A DNA stretch of 64,000 nucleotides, from contig CAWEDP010000002.1 in assembly GCA_963807925.1 (NCBI GenBank), positions 3,249,752 to 3,313,751 of the forward strand, given 5' to 3'. A program made the position numbers and the translations under genes. This DNA is from CAWEDP01 sp963807925 (GTDB lineage Bacteria; Acidobacteriota; Vicinamibacteria; Vicinamibacterales; CAVVIG01). The notes under the pieces were generated by a model. It saw only the letters and a program-made list of their open reading frames with translations. It did not search any database and had not been told where the DNA came from. Numbering within the stretch: position 1 is the stretch's first letter; the number at the start of each line of letters is the position of its first letter. Shown in pieces: positions 20,607-28,153 of this stretch.

Positions 20607-20783
20607 CTGCTCAGTGTGGTGGGCGGAATGTGACTGGCGTGAAGGCTCCTCGCTTCGCTCGGACCTCTGGCTACGGCCTTGACGTCGCCTGCGCGCAGGA
20701 CCGATGCAAGCATTTGCCGCCGGCCATCAGAAGATGCCGATTGCTCACTGAACGTGCGCAGTGCCAGGACCGATTCTGCAACC

Positions 20784-20801
20784 GTTACCTTGTATGGTAA
20801 C
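20784..20801 (+). promoter_or_regulatory. Dyad operator over the DUF4160 gene start
   Basis: GTTACC-TTGTAT-GGTAAC is a perfect 6-bp inverted repeat with a 6-bp spacer, and it contains the proposed ATG at 20794. It is well placed to be the autoregulatory site of the downstream HTH protein, as in many toxin-antitoxin operons. That role is inferred from position only. Confidence 0.45.
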
Positions 20802-21006
20802 ATCTTGCGAAGTGGGCAAGCACCGGCGTGGCGGGTACGTTTTCATCACTTGGAAAGGCGACCACCCACCGCGTCATGTCCACGTGTATCGAGACGGCAA
20901 ATTGGTTGTGAAATGGGATCTGGACAATCAGAAGGCCATGATGGGCGCCGCCACGCGCCGTATCTTGGGCTTGATCGCGGAGCTTGAATCGGAAGGACTG
21001 CTGTGA
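20794..21006 (+). CDS. DUF4160 family protein (toxin-antitoxin-like pair, first gene)
   Basis: This 70-residue protein has the DUF4160 hallmark: VFITWKGDHPPRHVHVYRDG, then a short beta segment and a helix with LIAELESEGLL. The family is commonly paired with an HTH or DUF2442 protein and treated as a toxin-antitoxin-like module, but its activity is not established. The ATG at 20794 is preferred; an earlier ATG at 20761 would place the dyad inside the gene. The stop overlaps the next gene's GTG (GTGA). Confidence 0.75.
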   Translation: MVTSCEVGKHRRGGYVFITWKGDHPPRHVHVYRDGKLVVKWDLDNQKAMMGAATRRILGLIAELESEGLL

Positions 21007-21470
21007 AAATCCGCTCTGTCAGGCACAATAATCGGAAGAAGATCTTCGAGGTTCGCACCGCCACGAAGACCCTCGCCTTCCCGTTCTCGAAGACGGAGCC
21101 CACGCCAACGATCCAGGACCCGATCGCAGAGGTGTTCGCTGACGAGGAAGCGGGTCGGGAGGCGTTTACCTACGTCCTGCACTCCGGCCGCACAGGCACC
21201 GTCCACGTGGAGAGGGTGCTCGAATACAACCGTGATCCGAAATACCTTAGGGACCTTCTACTTTATCAGCTGACACTCGAAGCCCAGAAGCGAGTAGCCG
21301 AGAGTCCGCTATCGAAGCGCGAGATCGTCCGTCGGCTCGGAACATCTGCGGCGCAACTCTATCGCCTGCTCGATCAGACGAATTACCGCAAGTCGGTCGA
21401 TCAAGTGCTTGCACTGCTGCAGGTACTCAACTGTGACGTCGACCTAGTCGTTCGGACGAAGACTGCCTGA
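21003..21470 (+). CDS. HTH-domain partner of DUF4160 protein (155 aa)
   Basis: The N-terminal half resembles a DUF2442-like beta domain (MKIRSVRHNNRKKIFEVRTA ... DPIAEVFADEEAG). The C-terminal half is an XRE-like HTH: SPLSKREIVRRLGTSAAQLY followed by YRKSVDQVLALLQVLNCDVD. This gives an antitoxin/regulator architecture. The start is GTG at 21003, overlapping the upstream stop by 4 bp, so the two are translated together. It is the likely binder of the GTTACC/GGTAAC dyad. Confidence 0.7.
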   Translation: MKIRSVRHNNRKKIFEVRTATKTLAFPFSKTEPTPTIQDPIAEVFADEEAGREAFTYVLHSGRTGTVHVERVLEYNRDPKYLRDLLLYQLTLEAQKRVAESPLSKREIVRRLGTSAAQLYRLLDQTNYRKSVDQVLALLQVLNCDVDLVVRTKTA

Positions 21471-21547
21471 GGCAGCAACGATCGAAAGCCGCGTCCATGA
21501 TTACGGAGGGCACCCAGCCCGACCAGACATCGCCTTCACCTTCATGT

Positions 21548-21577
21548 CCAATATGGGCATGACCATGCCCATATTGG
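21548..21577. repeat. 30-bp perfect palindrome
   Basis: CCAATATGGGCATG and its exact complement CATGCCCATATTGG flank two bases (AC). It lies 78 bp after the HTH gene and before the second IS21-type element. It could be a terminator without a T-tract, a regulator or recombinase site, or part of the IS flank. Confidence 0.7.
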
Positions 21578-21741
21578 GTTCGATGGCCGATTCGTCGCAC
21601 GCTCTTGGCCGCCAGCGACACAGAATCCGTTAGGGCCTCCACACGCACACTGACGCGATTACGGCGTTGATGTTGAGGTGGCCTCTGTCGGTTTAGGTTC
21701 GTCGAGCACACGAAGGGTCCAATGACAGAGTGTCGCTCTAC

Positions 21742-21915
21742 GTTCCGGTGCGTATTCCGGACCATCGTGAACACCCATTCCAGTCGACCGTGAACACCGA
21801 TTCCGACCGATGCTGAACACCGATTCCGGTCATCATGAACGCCGATTCCGGCCATGGTGAACACGGATTCCGGTGATCGTGCACACCGGTTCCGGCCAAG
21901 CTGAACGCTCGTCGG
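21742..21915 (+). repeat. Left-end array of ~22-bp repeats of the second IS21-type element
   Basis: About seven degenerate units of 22-24 bp share TGAACACCGATTCCGG or close variants. They run up to 45 bp before istA. Unit length and position match the IS21 terminal-repeat pattern. Confidence 0.7.
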
Positions 21916-21960
21916 TAGCGGCGCGATCCTGGGATCTTTTCCCCCGAAGGAAGGTCCTGG

Positions 21961-23580
21961 ATGGCAGCCACGAGGCTACTGATGAGACGACTCCGTGAAC
22001 TACTCCGCCTGAAATACGACGTCGGGCTCAGCCACCGCGCGGTCGCGCAGGCGTGTGCGATGGGGCTGGGGACGGTCACCGGGTATTTGCAGCGCGCGAC
22101 GGCCGCGGGCCTGTCGTGGCCCCTGCCCGCCGATCTCGATGACGCCGGGCTGGAAGCATGCCTGTTTGCGCGGCCAGCGGTCCCGTCGGCCCGGGATCGG
22201 GTGGTCCCCGACTGGAGCCAGCTGCACCAAGAACGGAAGAAACCCGGGGTCACGCTCGCCCTGCTCTGGCTCGAGTATCGCGCGGCGCATCCGAGCGGCT
22301 ACGGCTACAGCCAATTTTGCGAGCGGTATCGGTGCTGGGCGCGGACCCTGAAACCGTCCATGCGCCAGGTCCATCTCGCCGGCGAAAAGCTCTTCGTCGA
22401 TTTCGCGGGGCAGAAGCCGCAGCTGGTCGACGGCACGACGGGCGAGGTGGTGGTCGTCGAACTCTTCGTCGGCGTCCTCGGTGCGAGTGGGTTGATTTAT
22501 GCCGAGGCCACGCGGACGCAGGAGCTGGCCGCGTGGGTCGACGCGCATCGGCGGATGCTCGACGCCTTCGGGGGCAGTACCGCGATTTGGGTCCCCGACA
22601 ATTTGAAGAGCGGCATTACCACGCCGAATCGCTACGAGCCCGAGGTCAACCGGACGTACGCCGAACTCGCGCAGCACTACGGCGCCGTGGTGATTCCGGC
22701 GCGCAGCCAGGCGCCCAAAGACAAAGCCAAAGTCGAGGTCAGTGTCCAGATCGCCGAACGCTGGGTCCTCGCCGCCCTGCGGCATCGGACTTTTTTCGAT
22801 CTCGCCGCGCTCAATGCCGCGATTGGCGAGCGGGTCGCCGTGATCAATGGCCGCCTGATGAAGGTCCTCGGCATCAGTCGGCGCGCGCTGTTCGAGCAAC
22901 TCGATCGGCCGGCGCTCCGCCCGTTGCCCCCGACGCGCTATGAGCTAGCGGAATGGAAACCCTGTGTCGTCAACATCGATTATCACGTGGAGGTGGATCA
23001 CAACTACTACAGCGTGCCCTACACCCTGGTGCACCAGCACGTCGAGGCGCGCTTCACGAGCACCACCGTGGAGGTGATCGTGAACACCCGACGCGTCGCG
23101 TCCCACCAGCGACTCACGGGCCGCGGGCGGGCGTCCACGCAGATCGCGCACATGCCGCGGTCGCACCGCGCGCATGCGGAATGGACCCCATCCCGGCTGA
23201 TCGCCTGGGCCGAGCAGACGGGTCCGGCCACGGGCCGGGTGGCGGCGGGCATTCTCGCCGGGCGCCCGCATCCGGAGCAGGGCTACCGCGCCTGTCTCGG
23301 GCTCATGCGACTCGGACGCGTGCATGGCGCCGCGCGCCTCGAAGCGGCGTGTCTGCGCGCCGAGCGGCTGCGCTCCTATCGTTATCGCACCGTCGAACAC
23401 ATTCTGATCCACCAGCAGGATCGGCTCCCGCTCGAGGAGCCCGCGCCTGCCCGCCTCGCGATCACGCACGAGAATGTGCGGGGGGCGGCCTACTACGCAG
23501 AACAGGAGACCTATGCTGACGCACCCCACGATGGAGAAGCTCCACGCCTTGCACCTGACGGCGATGGCCACCGCATTTGA
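21961..23580 (+). CDS. istA: IS21 family transposase IstA (second element)
   Basis: This 539-residue DDE transposase has an N-terminal HTH (MRRLRELLRLKYDVGLSHRA, AMGLGTVTGYLQRA). Its core has FVDFAGQKPQLVDGTTGE (first Asp), IWVPDNLKSGITTP (second Asp) and KDKAKVEVSVQIAERWVL (Glu). The barrel domain is VNIDYHVEVDHNYYSVPY. The ATG at 21961 is preceded by GGAAGG. It overlaps istB by 68 bp. It is intact although the element has lost its right end. Confidence 0.95.
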   Translation: MAATRLLMRRLRELLRLKYDVGLSHRAVAQACAMGLGTVTGYLQRATAAGLSWPLPADLDDAGLEACLFARPAVPSARDRVVPDWSQLHQERKKPGVTLALLWLEYRAAHPSGYGYSQFCERYRCWARTLKPSMRQVHLAGEKLFVDFAGQKPQLVDGTTGEVVVVELFVGVLGASGLIYAEATRTQELAAWVDAHRRMLDAFGGSTAIWVPDNLKSGITTPNRYEPEVNRTYAELAQHYGAVVIPARSQAPKDKAKVEVSVQIAERWVLAALRHRTFFDLAALNAAIGERVAVINGRLMKVLGISRRALFEQLDRPALRPLPPTRYELAEWKPCVVNIDYHVEVDHNYYSVPYTLVHQHVEARFTSTTVEVIVNTRRVASHQRLTGRGRASTQIAHMPRSHRAHAEWTPSRLIAWAEQTGPATGRVAAGILAGRPHPEQGYRACLGLMRLGRVHGAARLEAACLRAERLRSYRYRTVEHILIHQQDRLPLEEPAPARLAITHENVRGAAYYAEQETYADAPHDGEAPRLAPDGDGHRI

Positions 23581-24265
23581 TCAACAACGGAGCGCCAGTC
23601 AGTACGCCGAGCTGGCGTTTGACGACCGCTTCGGCTTGCTCGTCGACACCGAATGGACCGCGCGCGAGCAACGGAAACTCGCCCAGCGCTTGCGAAATGC
23701 GAAGCTGCGGTATCCCGCATCACTCGAAGACGTCGATTTCAGTACGCCGCGGGGACTGCACCGCGAGGTGGTCCTGAGCCTCGGCACCGGCGGGTGGATT
23801 CGCGATCACGCCAATCTCCTACTCACGGGCCCGACCGGGATCGGGAAATCGTGGTTGGCGTCGGCGTTTGTGCAGAGCGCCTGTCGCCATGGCTTCACGG
23901 CCACCTACGTCCGGGCGCCGCGGCTCCTGCACGAACTCGCCGTCAGTCGCGGCGACGGATCGTATGCGCGGCTCCTGGCGAAACTCGCGAAGCTCGATCT
24001 CGTCGCGATCGATGATTGGCTGCTCGCGTCGCTCACCGACGCCGAACGCCGGGACCTGCTCGAGGTGATTGAAGATCGGAGCGAACGGGCCTCGACGCTG
24101 ATCGCCAGCCAGCTGCCGCCGACCGCGTGGCACGCGGCCATTGGCGAGCCGTCCGTCGCCGATGCGATTTGTGATCGGCTGATTCATCACGCGCATCGGC
24201 TGACGCTGAAGGGGCCGACCATGCGCGACCCGGGGACACGGCGCAGTCCAAAGGGAACATCATGA
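23513..24265 (+). CDS. istB: IS21 helper ATPase IstB (second element)
   Basis: This AAA+ helper ATPase (250 aa) has Walker A GPTGIGKSW, Walker B LDLVAIDDW and the sensor-like ASQLPPTAWH. The start MLTHPTMEKLHALHLTAM matches the family N-terminus and is preceded by GGAG (CAGGAGACCT). It lies within the 3' end of istA. It would partner only with its own IstA. Confidence 0.95.
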   Translation: MLTHPTMEKLHALHLTAMATAFDQQRSASQYAELAFDDRFGLLVDTEWTAREQRKLAQRLRNAKLRYPASLEDVDFSTPRGLHREVVLSLGTGGWIRDHANLLLTGPTGIGKSWLASAFVQSACRHGFTATYVRAPRLLHELAVSRGDGSYARLLAKLAKLDLVAIDDWLLASLTDAERRDLLEVIEDRSERASTLIASQLPPTAWHAAIGEPSVADAICDRLIHHAHRLTLKGPTMRDPGTRRSPKGTS

Positions 24266-24363
24266 GCACTGTCCGCCGCGCCTGTGGGGCATGCTATCGG
24301 TCGGCCGGGCTCGCGATCGTCGCGCCTGCGGCATCCTGGGCGGTCGTGGATCGCCGAAAGGAG

Positions 24364-24462
24364 CCTGTGGACCGTGCCCGAGCTGTGGAAAACGCACAGG
24401 ACGCGTTTCCCACAAGCTCGTTGGACGGCGCACAGAACGCGCCGCCCACAACGGTCCACAGG
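24364..24462 (+). repeat. Long imperfect hairpin after istB
   Basis: The outer arms CCTGTGGACCGT (24364) and ACGGTCCACAGG (to 24462) are perfect 12-bp complements. Inside them, CGAGCTGTGGAAAACGC and GCGTTTCCCACAAGCTCG pair with small bulges. The right arm touches the first bases of the IS256-type end. The same position in the other IS21-type element also carries a hairpin with a GGAAAAC/GTTTTCC stem. Confidence 0.5.
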
Positions 24463-25896
24463 GGGATGTCCCACTGACTGTTGAAATTTGAGAGCGGCGG
24501 CTCCTCACTGCTCGTGGTACACGAGTGGTGACTAGCCGCGGGCGCAAGCCCGCCAACAAGGAGCCGCCATGACGAAGTCTCGCATAGCCCGCCCGATCGC
24601 TGCTGTTGAATCTCCCACCGTCCGGACACTGCCGCTCGTCGAGTTGCTGGTCGACACCAAGACCGAACTCATGGAGCTGATGGTCCGATCCGGCCTGCGC
24701 GTCCTGGAGGCAATGCTCGAGGAGGACCGGACCGCCCTCTGTGGCCCCCGGTATGCGCATCAGGCCACCCGCACCGCCGCGCGCGCGGTACGGTCCCGAG
24801 CGAGGTCGTCCTTGGGGGGCGGAAGATCACCGTCGCGCGGCCGCGTGTGCGCGCCGCGGGGCGCGAGGTGCCGCTGCCGACCTTCCAGACGCTGGCGCAG
24901 GAGGACCCGTTGAATCGGCGCGTCGTCGAGCAGATGCTCGTGGGGGTGGCCACACGCCAGTATGCGCGGAGCCTGGAGCCGGTCCCGGCGGGCGTGGTGA
25001 GCCGCGGCACGAGCAAGAGCAGTGTCAGCCGCCGCTTCGTGGCGAAGACGACGGCGCAGCTGCGGGCGTGGCAGTCGGCGCCGCTGGACGGGCTCGACCT
25101 GGTCGCGCTGCTGGTCGACGGCGTGCACATCGGCGAGCACTGCCTGGTGGTCGCGCTCGGGCATCGCCGCCGATGGGCAGAAACACGCATTGGGCGTGTG
25201 GGAAGGGGCCACTGAGAACGCGGCCGTCTGTCAGAGCTTGCTGGCGAATCTCCAGAGCCGGGGCCTGCGCACCGACCGCAGCCTGCTCGTGATCCTCGAT
25301 GGCGCCCTGGCGCTCCACACGGCTACGCGCGCCGTGTTCGGCGAGGCCGCCCTCATCCAGCGCTGTCAAATTCACAAGCTTCGGAACATCCTCGACCACC
25401 TGCCGGAGCGGCAATGGCCCTGGGTGCAGGCTGTCGTTCGACGCGCGTATCAGGCGACCGACCTCAAGATCGCCACGCGCTTGCTCACCGATCTCGCGAA
25501 GCGCCTCGACGACGAGTATCCGAGTGCCGCCGGCAGCGTCCGCGAAGGGCTCGAGGAGACGCTGACGGTCCTCACCCTGCACCTCTCGGCGCGCCTACAG
25601 CGGTCGCTGACGACGACCAACGCCGCCGAGAGTCTGCTGAGTCGCACCCGGCACGTGAAGCGGAATGTGAAGCGGTGGCGTGGCGGCCAGATGATGCTGC
25701 GCTGGGTCGCCGCGGGCGTGCTCGAAGCCGTGAAGGGCTTCCGGCGTTTAAAGGGCCATGCCGACATGCCCCGACTCGTCGCCGCGCTTCGTGCACGCGA
25801 TCAACGTCTCGGTCTCGGCGTGTCAGGAGAGGAGAACGTCGCGTAGAATCTCAACTGAGCCGCCGCCGAATTTCAACAGCGGGCGGGACATCCCCC
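24461..25896 (+). mobile_element. IS256-family insertion sequence
   Basis: The inverted ends start GGGGGATGTCCC and continue with CTGTTGAAATT and GCGGCGGCTC on both sides with a few mismatches. The transposase between them belongs to the IS256 (mutator-like) family. No 8-9 bp target duplication is present: the left flank is IS21 DNA and the right flank is a helicase gene. This suggests a deletion or rearrangement beside the element. Confidence 0.8.
24569..25846 (+). pseudogene. IS256 family transposase, two frameshifts
   Basis: The protein is spread over three frames. It begins MTKSRIARPIAAVESPTVRT and shifts near 24780 to ...EVVLGGRKITVARPRVRAAG. It shifts again near 25160, from VALLVDGVHIGEHCLVVALG to ADGQKHALGVWEGATENAAV. 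Catalytic Asp in LLVDGVHI, second Asp in LVILDGALAL, the CQIHKLRN motif and the Glu in NAAESLLSRTR are all recognisable. Joined length about 425 residues is normal. Either it is inactive or the two breaks are sequencing errors. Confidence 0.85.
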
Positions 25897-25897
25897 C

Positions 25898-27066
25898 AAG
25901 CGGCGTTGGGCGCTGCCCTGAGAGGACGGTTCCACGAAGTTCTCGTCGATGAGGGCCAGGACTGCAATCCGCACGATCTTGCGATCCTGACTTGGCTTCG
26001 AGGCCACGGCGTACCAGTCACTGTTGTGGCTGATCCGGACCAGGCGATTTACGAATTTCGCAGGAGTGTGCCGGCGGAGCTGTCAGCTTTTCGAGAGACG
26101 TACGCTCCGGAGAACCGACTGCGGCTTACCGGCAACTTCCGTAACAGTCCTGCCATTTGCGCACTCGCCGCCACCCTCCGCTCGGAGGGGATTCCAGATA
26201 GATCCATAGGTGCAACCGCCGAATCGGCTCAACCGATACTCCTTTGTCCGTACGATGGTGAAGTCTCGTCTGACATAGGAACATGGTCCGGCCAGTGCAT
26301 TTTACGAGCGATAGATCCCATCGCGATTTCCGTTCTGCTGGCGCACAACCGCAACTCGGCACAAAGAGCTGTCGGGCGTGATTCGCCAGACGGTGGCACC
26401 TCGCGAATCGCTGCTCTGGCCCGCGCAGTAGCCGCCTTCCATTCCGAGTCGGTAAGTCTCCGTTCGCGTGAAAGAGCACTGCATGCTGTTGAATTGCTGT
26501 TGCTGGAGTTCATGGATCGGCTGCAGGACCACGAGACATCCGTCCAGGCGCTGGCACGCCACGGCATGAACGTCAGATTGATGCGACGTCAGGCACTTGA
26601 GTTTCTCACTGGCCTTCCCAAGCATTGTCCAAACGACGATGTCTCGCGTGAAGCCTGGATCGGAGCAGCGAGGCGTTGCTGTGAGCGGCTGAGGCTTCCG
26701 ATGCCTCCTGGTCAGACAGCTGCTCGGTTCTTTCGCAATCCCCCCAACGGGGCGTGGGCACGTGGACTGCGCATTCGCGACGAAGTCGACATGCCATGTA
26801 GCACCGTCCACGAAGCCAAAGGGAAACAGTTCGACGCCGTTGTCGTCGTAATCCCGCCGGACCGGGCGCCGGCCCGTCGAACAGAAGAATTATTTACGGC
26901 TTGGGAGCAAAGGACTGAGCTTGAGGCAAAGCGCGTCGTCTACGTAGCCGTGACCAGGGCGCGTCGTCTTGTCGTTCTGGCCGTGCCTTCAGCTTATGCG
27001 CCGCGTTGCCAGAGGATTCTCGAGGCAGCCCAAGTGCGGTTCGAGCTTGCTCCGCCAGTCATCTGA
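25898..27066 (+). pseudogene. UvrD/Rep-type helicase, 5'-truncated next to IS256
   Basis: The C-terminal ~385 residues of an SF1A helicase remain. Visible motifs are VLVDEGQDCNP (motif II), VADPDQAIYEFR (III), NRLRLTGNFRNSP (IV), STVHEAKGKQFDAVVVV (V) and VYVAVTRARRLVVL (VI). The N-terminus with Walker A is missing: sequence continuity ends exactly at the IS256 inverted repeat. The size of the remnant fits the short helicases of defence modules such as Gabija GajB, but also other short UvrD proteins, and no OLD-type nuclease partner is present. It ends with a TGA at 27064-27066. Confidence 0.8.
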
Positions 27067-27303
27067 AGACCTGACGCCCGCTAAAGTGCAACTGGCCCAA
27101 CTCGGGAACAGCGGCAACAGGGTACAAAAAAATAGCCGGCTCGGCCGGCTCATTCGAGATTTCTCCGCACTCCCACCACGCGAAAAAGGCGCGCGAATGC
27201 GCAAGCCTAACAACAGCCTAACGATTTGGGTCCGATCACGCCCGATCTTGACCGACCATCACCGACCATCTCGATCAAGAAACGCCAATGTTTTCGGGAA
27301 AAG

Positions 27304-27355
<52 letters not shown>

Positions 27356-27501
27356 GGCCCGACGCGGATTCTCGAATGATTTGGTGGCTTTTCGGGACCG
27401 GGTAGTAACCGGGTAGCGATTAGGCCAGCTCAATGACCGGGCTTCGCCGACGATCGCCGGTATCGATGATCGGCGACGTCTGGCGTAAAATGATCCCAGC
27501 G

Positions 27502-27741
27502 ATGAACTATCAAGACCGCATCGTCCGAGACCCTCAGATCGTTGGAGGCGAGCCGGTCCTGAAGGGGACGCGGGTGACGTTGAAGACTGTCCTCGCGAGT
27601 CTCGCCGAGGGCGCCACGACTGCTGAAATTCTCGCCGACTTCCCTACGCTGGCTGACGAGGATGTCCGGGCCGCCATCGCGTTCGCTGCTGCCTCCGCTC
27701 AGGAGGATCTTCCGCTCGTCGAGACGCCCGTCAAACGGTGA
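27502..27741 (+). CDS. DUF433 family antitoxin
   Basis: IVRDPQIVGGEPVLKGTRVT followed by LASLAEGATTAEILADFPTL is the DUF433 (VapB-like HTH) signature. It is the usual antitoxin of DUF5615 PIN-like toxins and would bind both DNA and toxin. The start at MNYQDRIV (27502) gives 79 residues, normal for the family; upstream in-frame ATGs extend into non-conserved sequence. The stop overlaps the toxin start by 4 bp. Confidence 0.88.
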   Translation: MNYQDRIVRDPQIVGGEPVLKGTRVTLKTVLASLAEGATTAEILADFPTLADEDVRAAIAFAAASAQEDLPLVETPVKR

Positions 27742-28112
27742 AGATCAAACTCGACGAGAACCTCCCTGAGCGTCTCATCCCCGCGCTCACGGCCCTTGGC
27801 CACGACATGGACACGGTTTATGTGGAGCGGCTGAACGGCCAGGCTGATCCGAATGTCTGGACGGCGACACAAGCGGCGCAGCGATTCTTCATCACTCAAG
27901 ACCTGGATTTCTCGGACATCCGCCGGTACACGCCGGGCACTCACGCTGGTCTCCTCCTTGTACGGCTGGCGCATCCCGGCCGCAACGCTCTGTTCGAGCG
28001 CGTCTCCAGCGTGTTTGAAACTGAGGATGTCGAAGGCTGGGCCGGCTGCCTGGTGGTCGTGACGGACCGCAAAGTCCGCGTCAGACGACCCGCGCGACCA
28101 ACTGAACACTGA
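27738..28112 (+). CDS. DUF5615 PIN-like toxin
   Basis: MKIKLDENLPERLIPALTAL is the typical DUF5615 opening, with the acidic DEN of the PIN-like active site. The second acidic pair is in FFITQDLDFSDIRRY. The 124-residue length is normal. It would be an RNase-type toxin neutralised by the DUF433 protein directly upstream (GTGA overlap). It shares the 4-kb segment with the TOTE-type protein, so it may act as a maintenance module for that segment (inference). Confidence 0.85.
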   Translation: MKIKLDENLPERLIPALTALGHDMDTVYVERLNGQADPNVWTATQAAQRFFITQDLDFSDIRRYTPGTHAGLLLVRLAHPGRNALFERVSSVFETEDVEGWAGCLVVVTDRKVRVRRPARPTEH

Positions 28113-28153
28113 TCGGAGTCGATCCCAAGCGCGGTCCATCCTCGCGCTGGTCG

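Larger units (their letters stand above)
21742..24460 (+). mobile_element. IS21-family insertion sequence, second type, right end lost
   Basis: The element has left-end terminal repeats, istA and istB. It is a different IS21 member from the one at 12.6 kb (proteins clearly diverged, repeats unrelated). The expected inverted repeats (CCGGAATCGG type) are absent to the right of istB. The sequence instead meets the end of an IS256-type element at 24461, so the right end was probably deleted or replaced. The left boundary is approximate. Confidence 0.7.

Noticed and set aside
21742..21915. Second repeat array as CRISPR or satellite
   Set aside because: The units are degenerate, contiguous and directly upstream of istA; they fit IS21 terminal repeats.
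22000..22899. Minus-strand open frame opposite the second istA
   Set aside because: Same explanation: GC-rich antisense frame, no homologous motifs.
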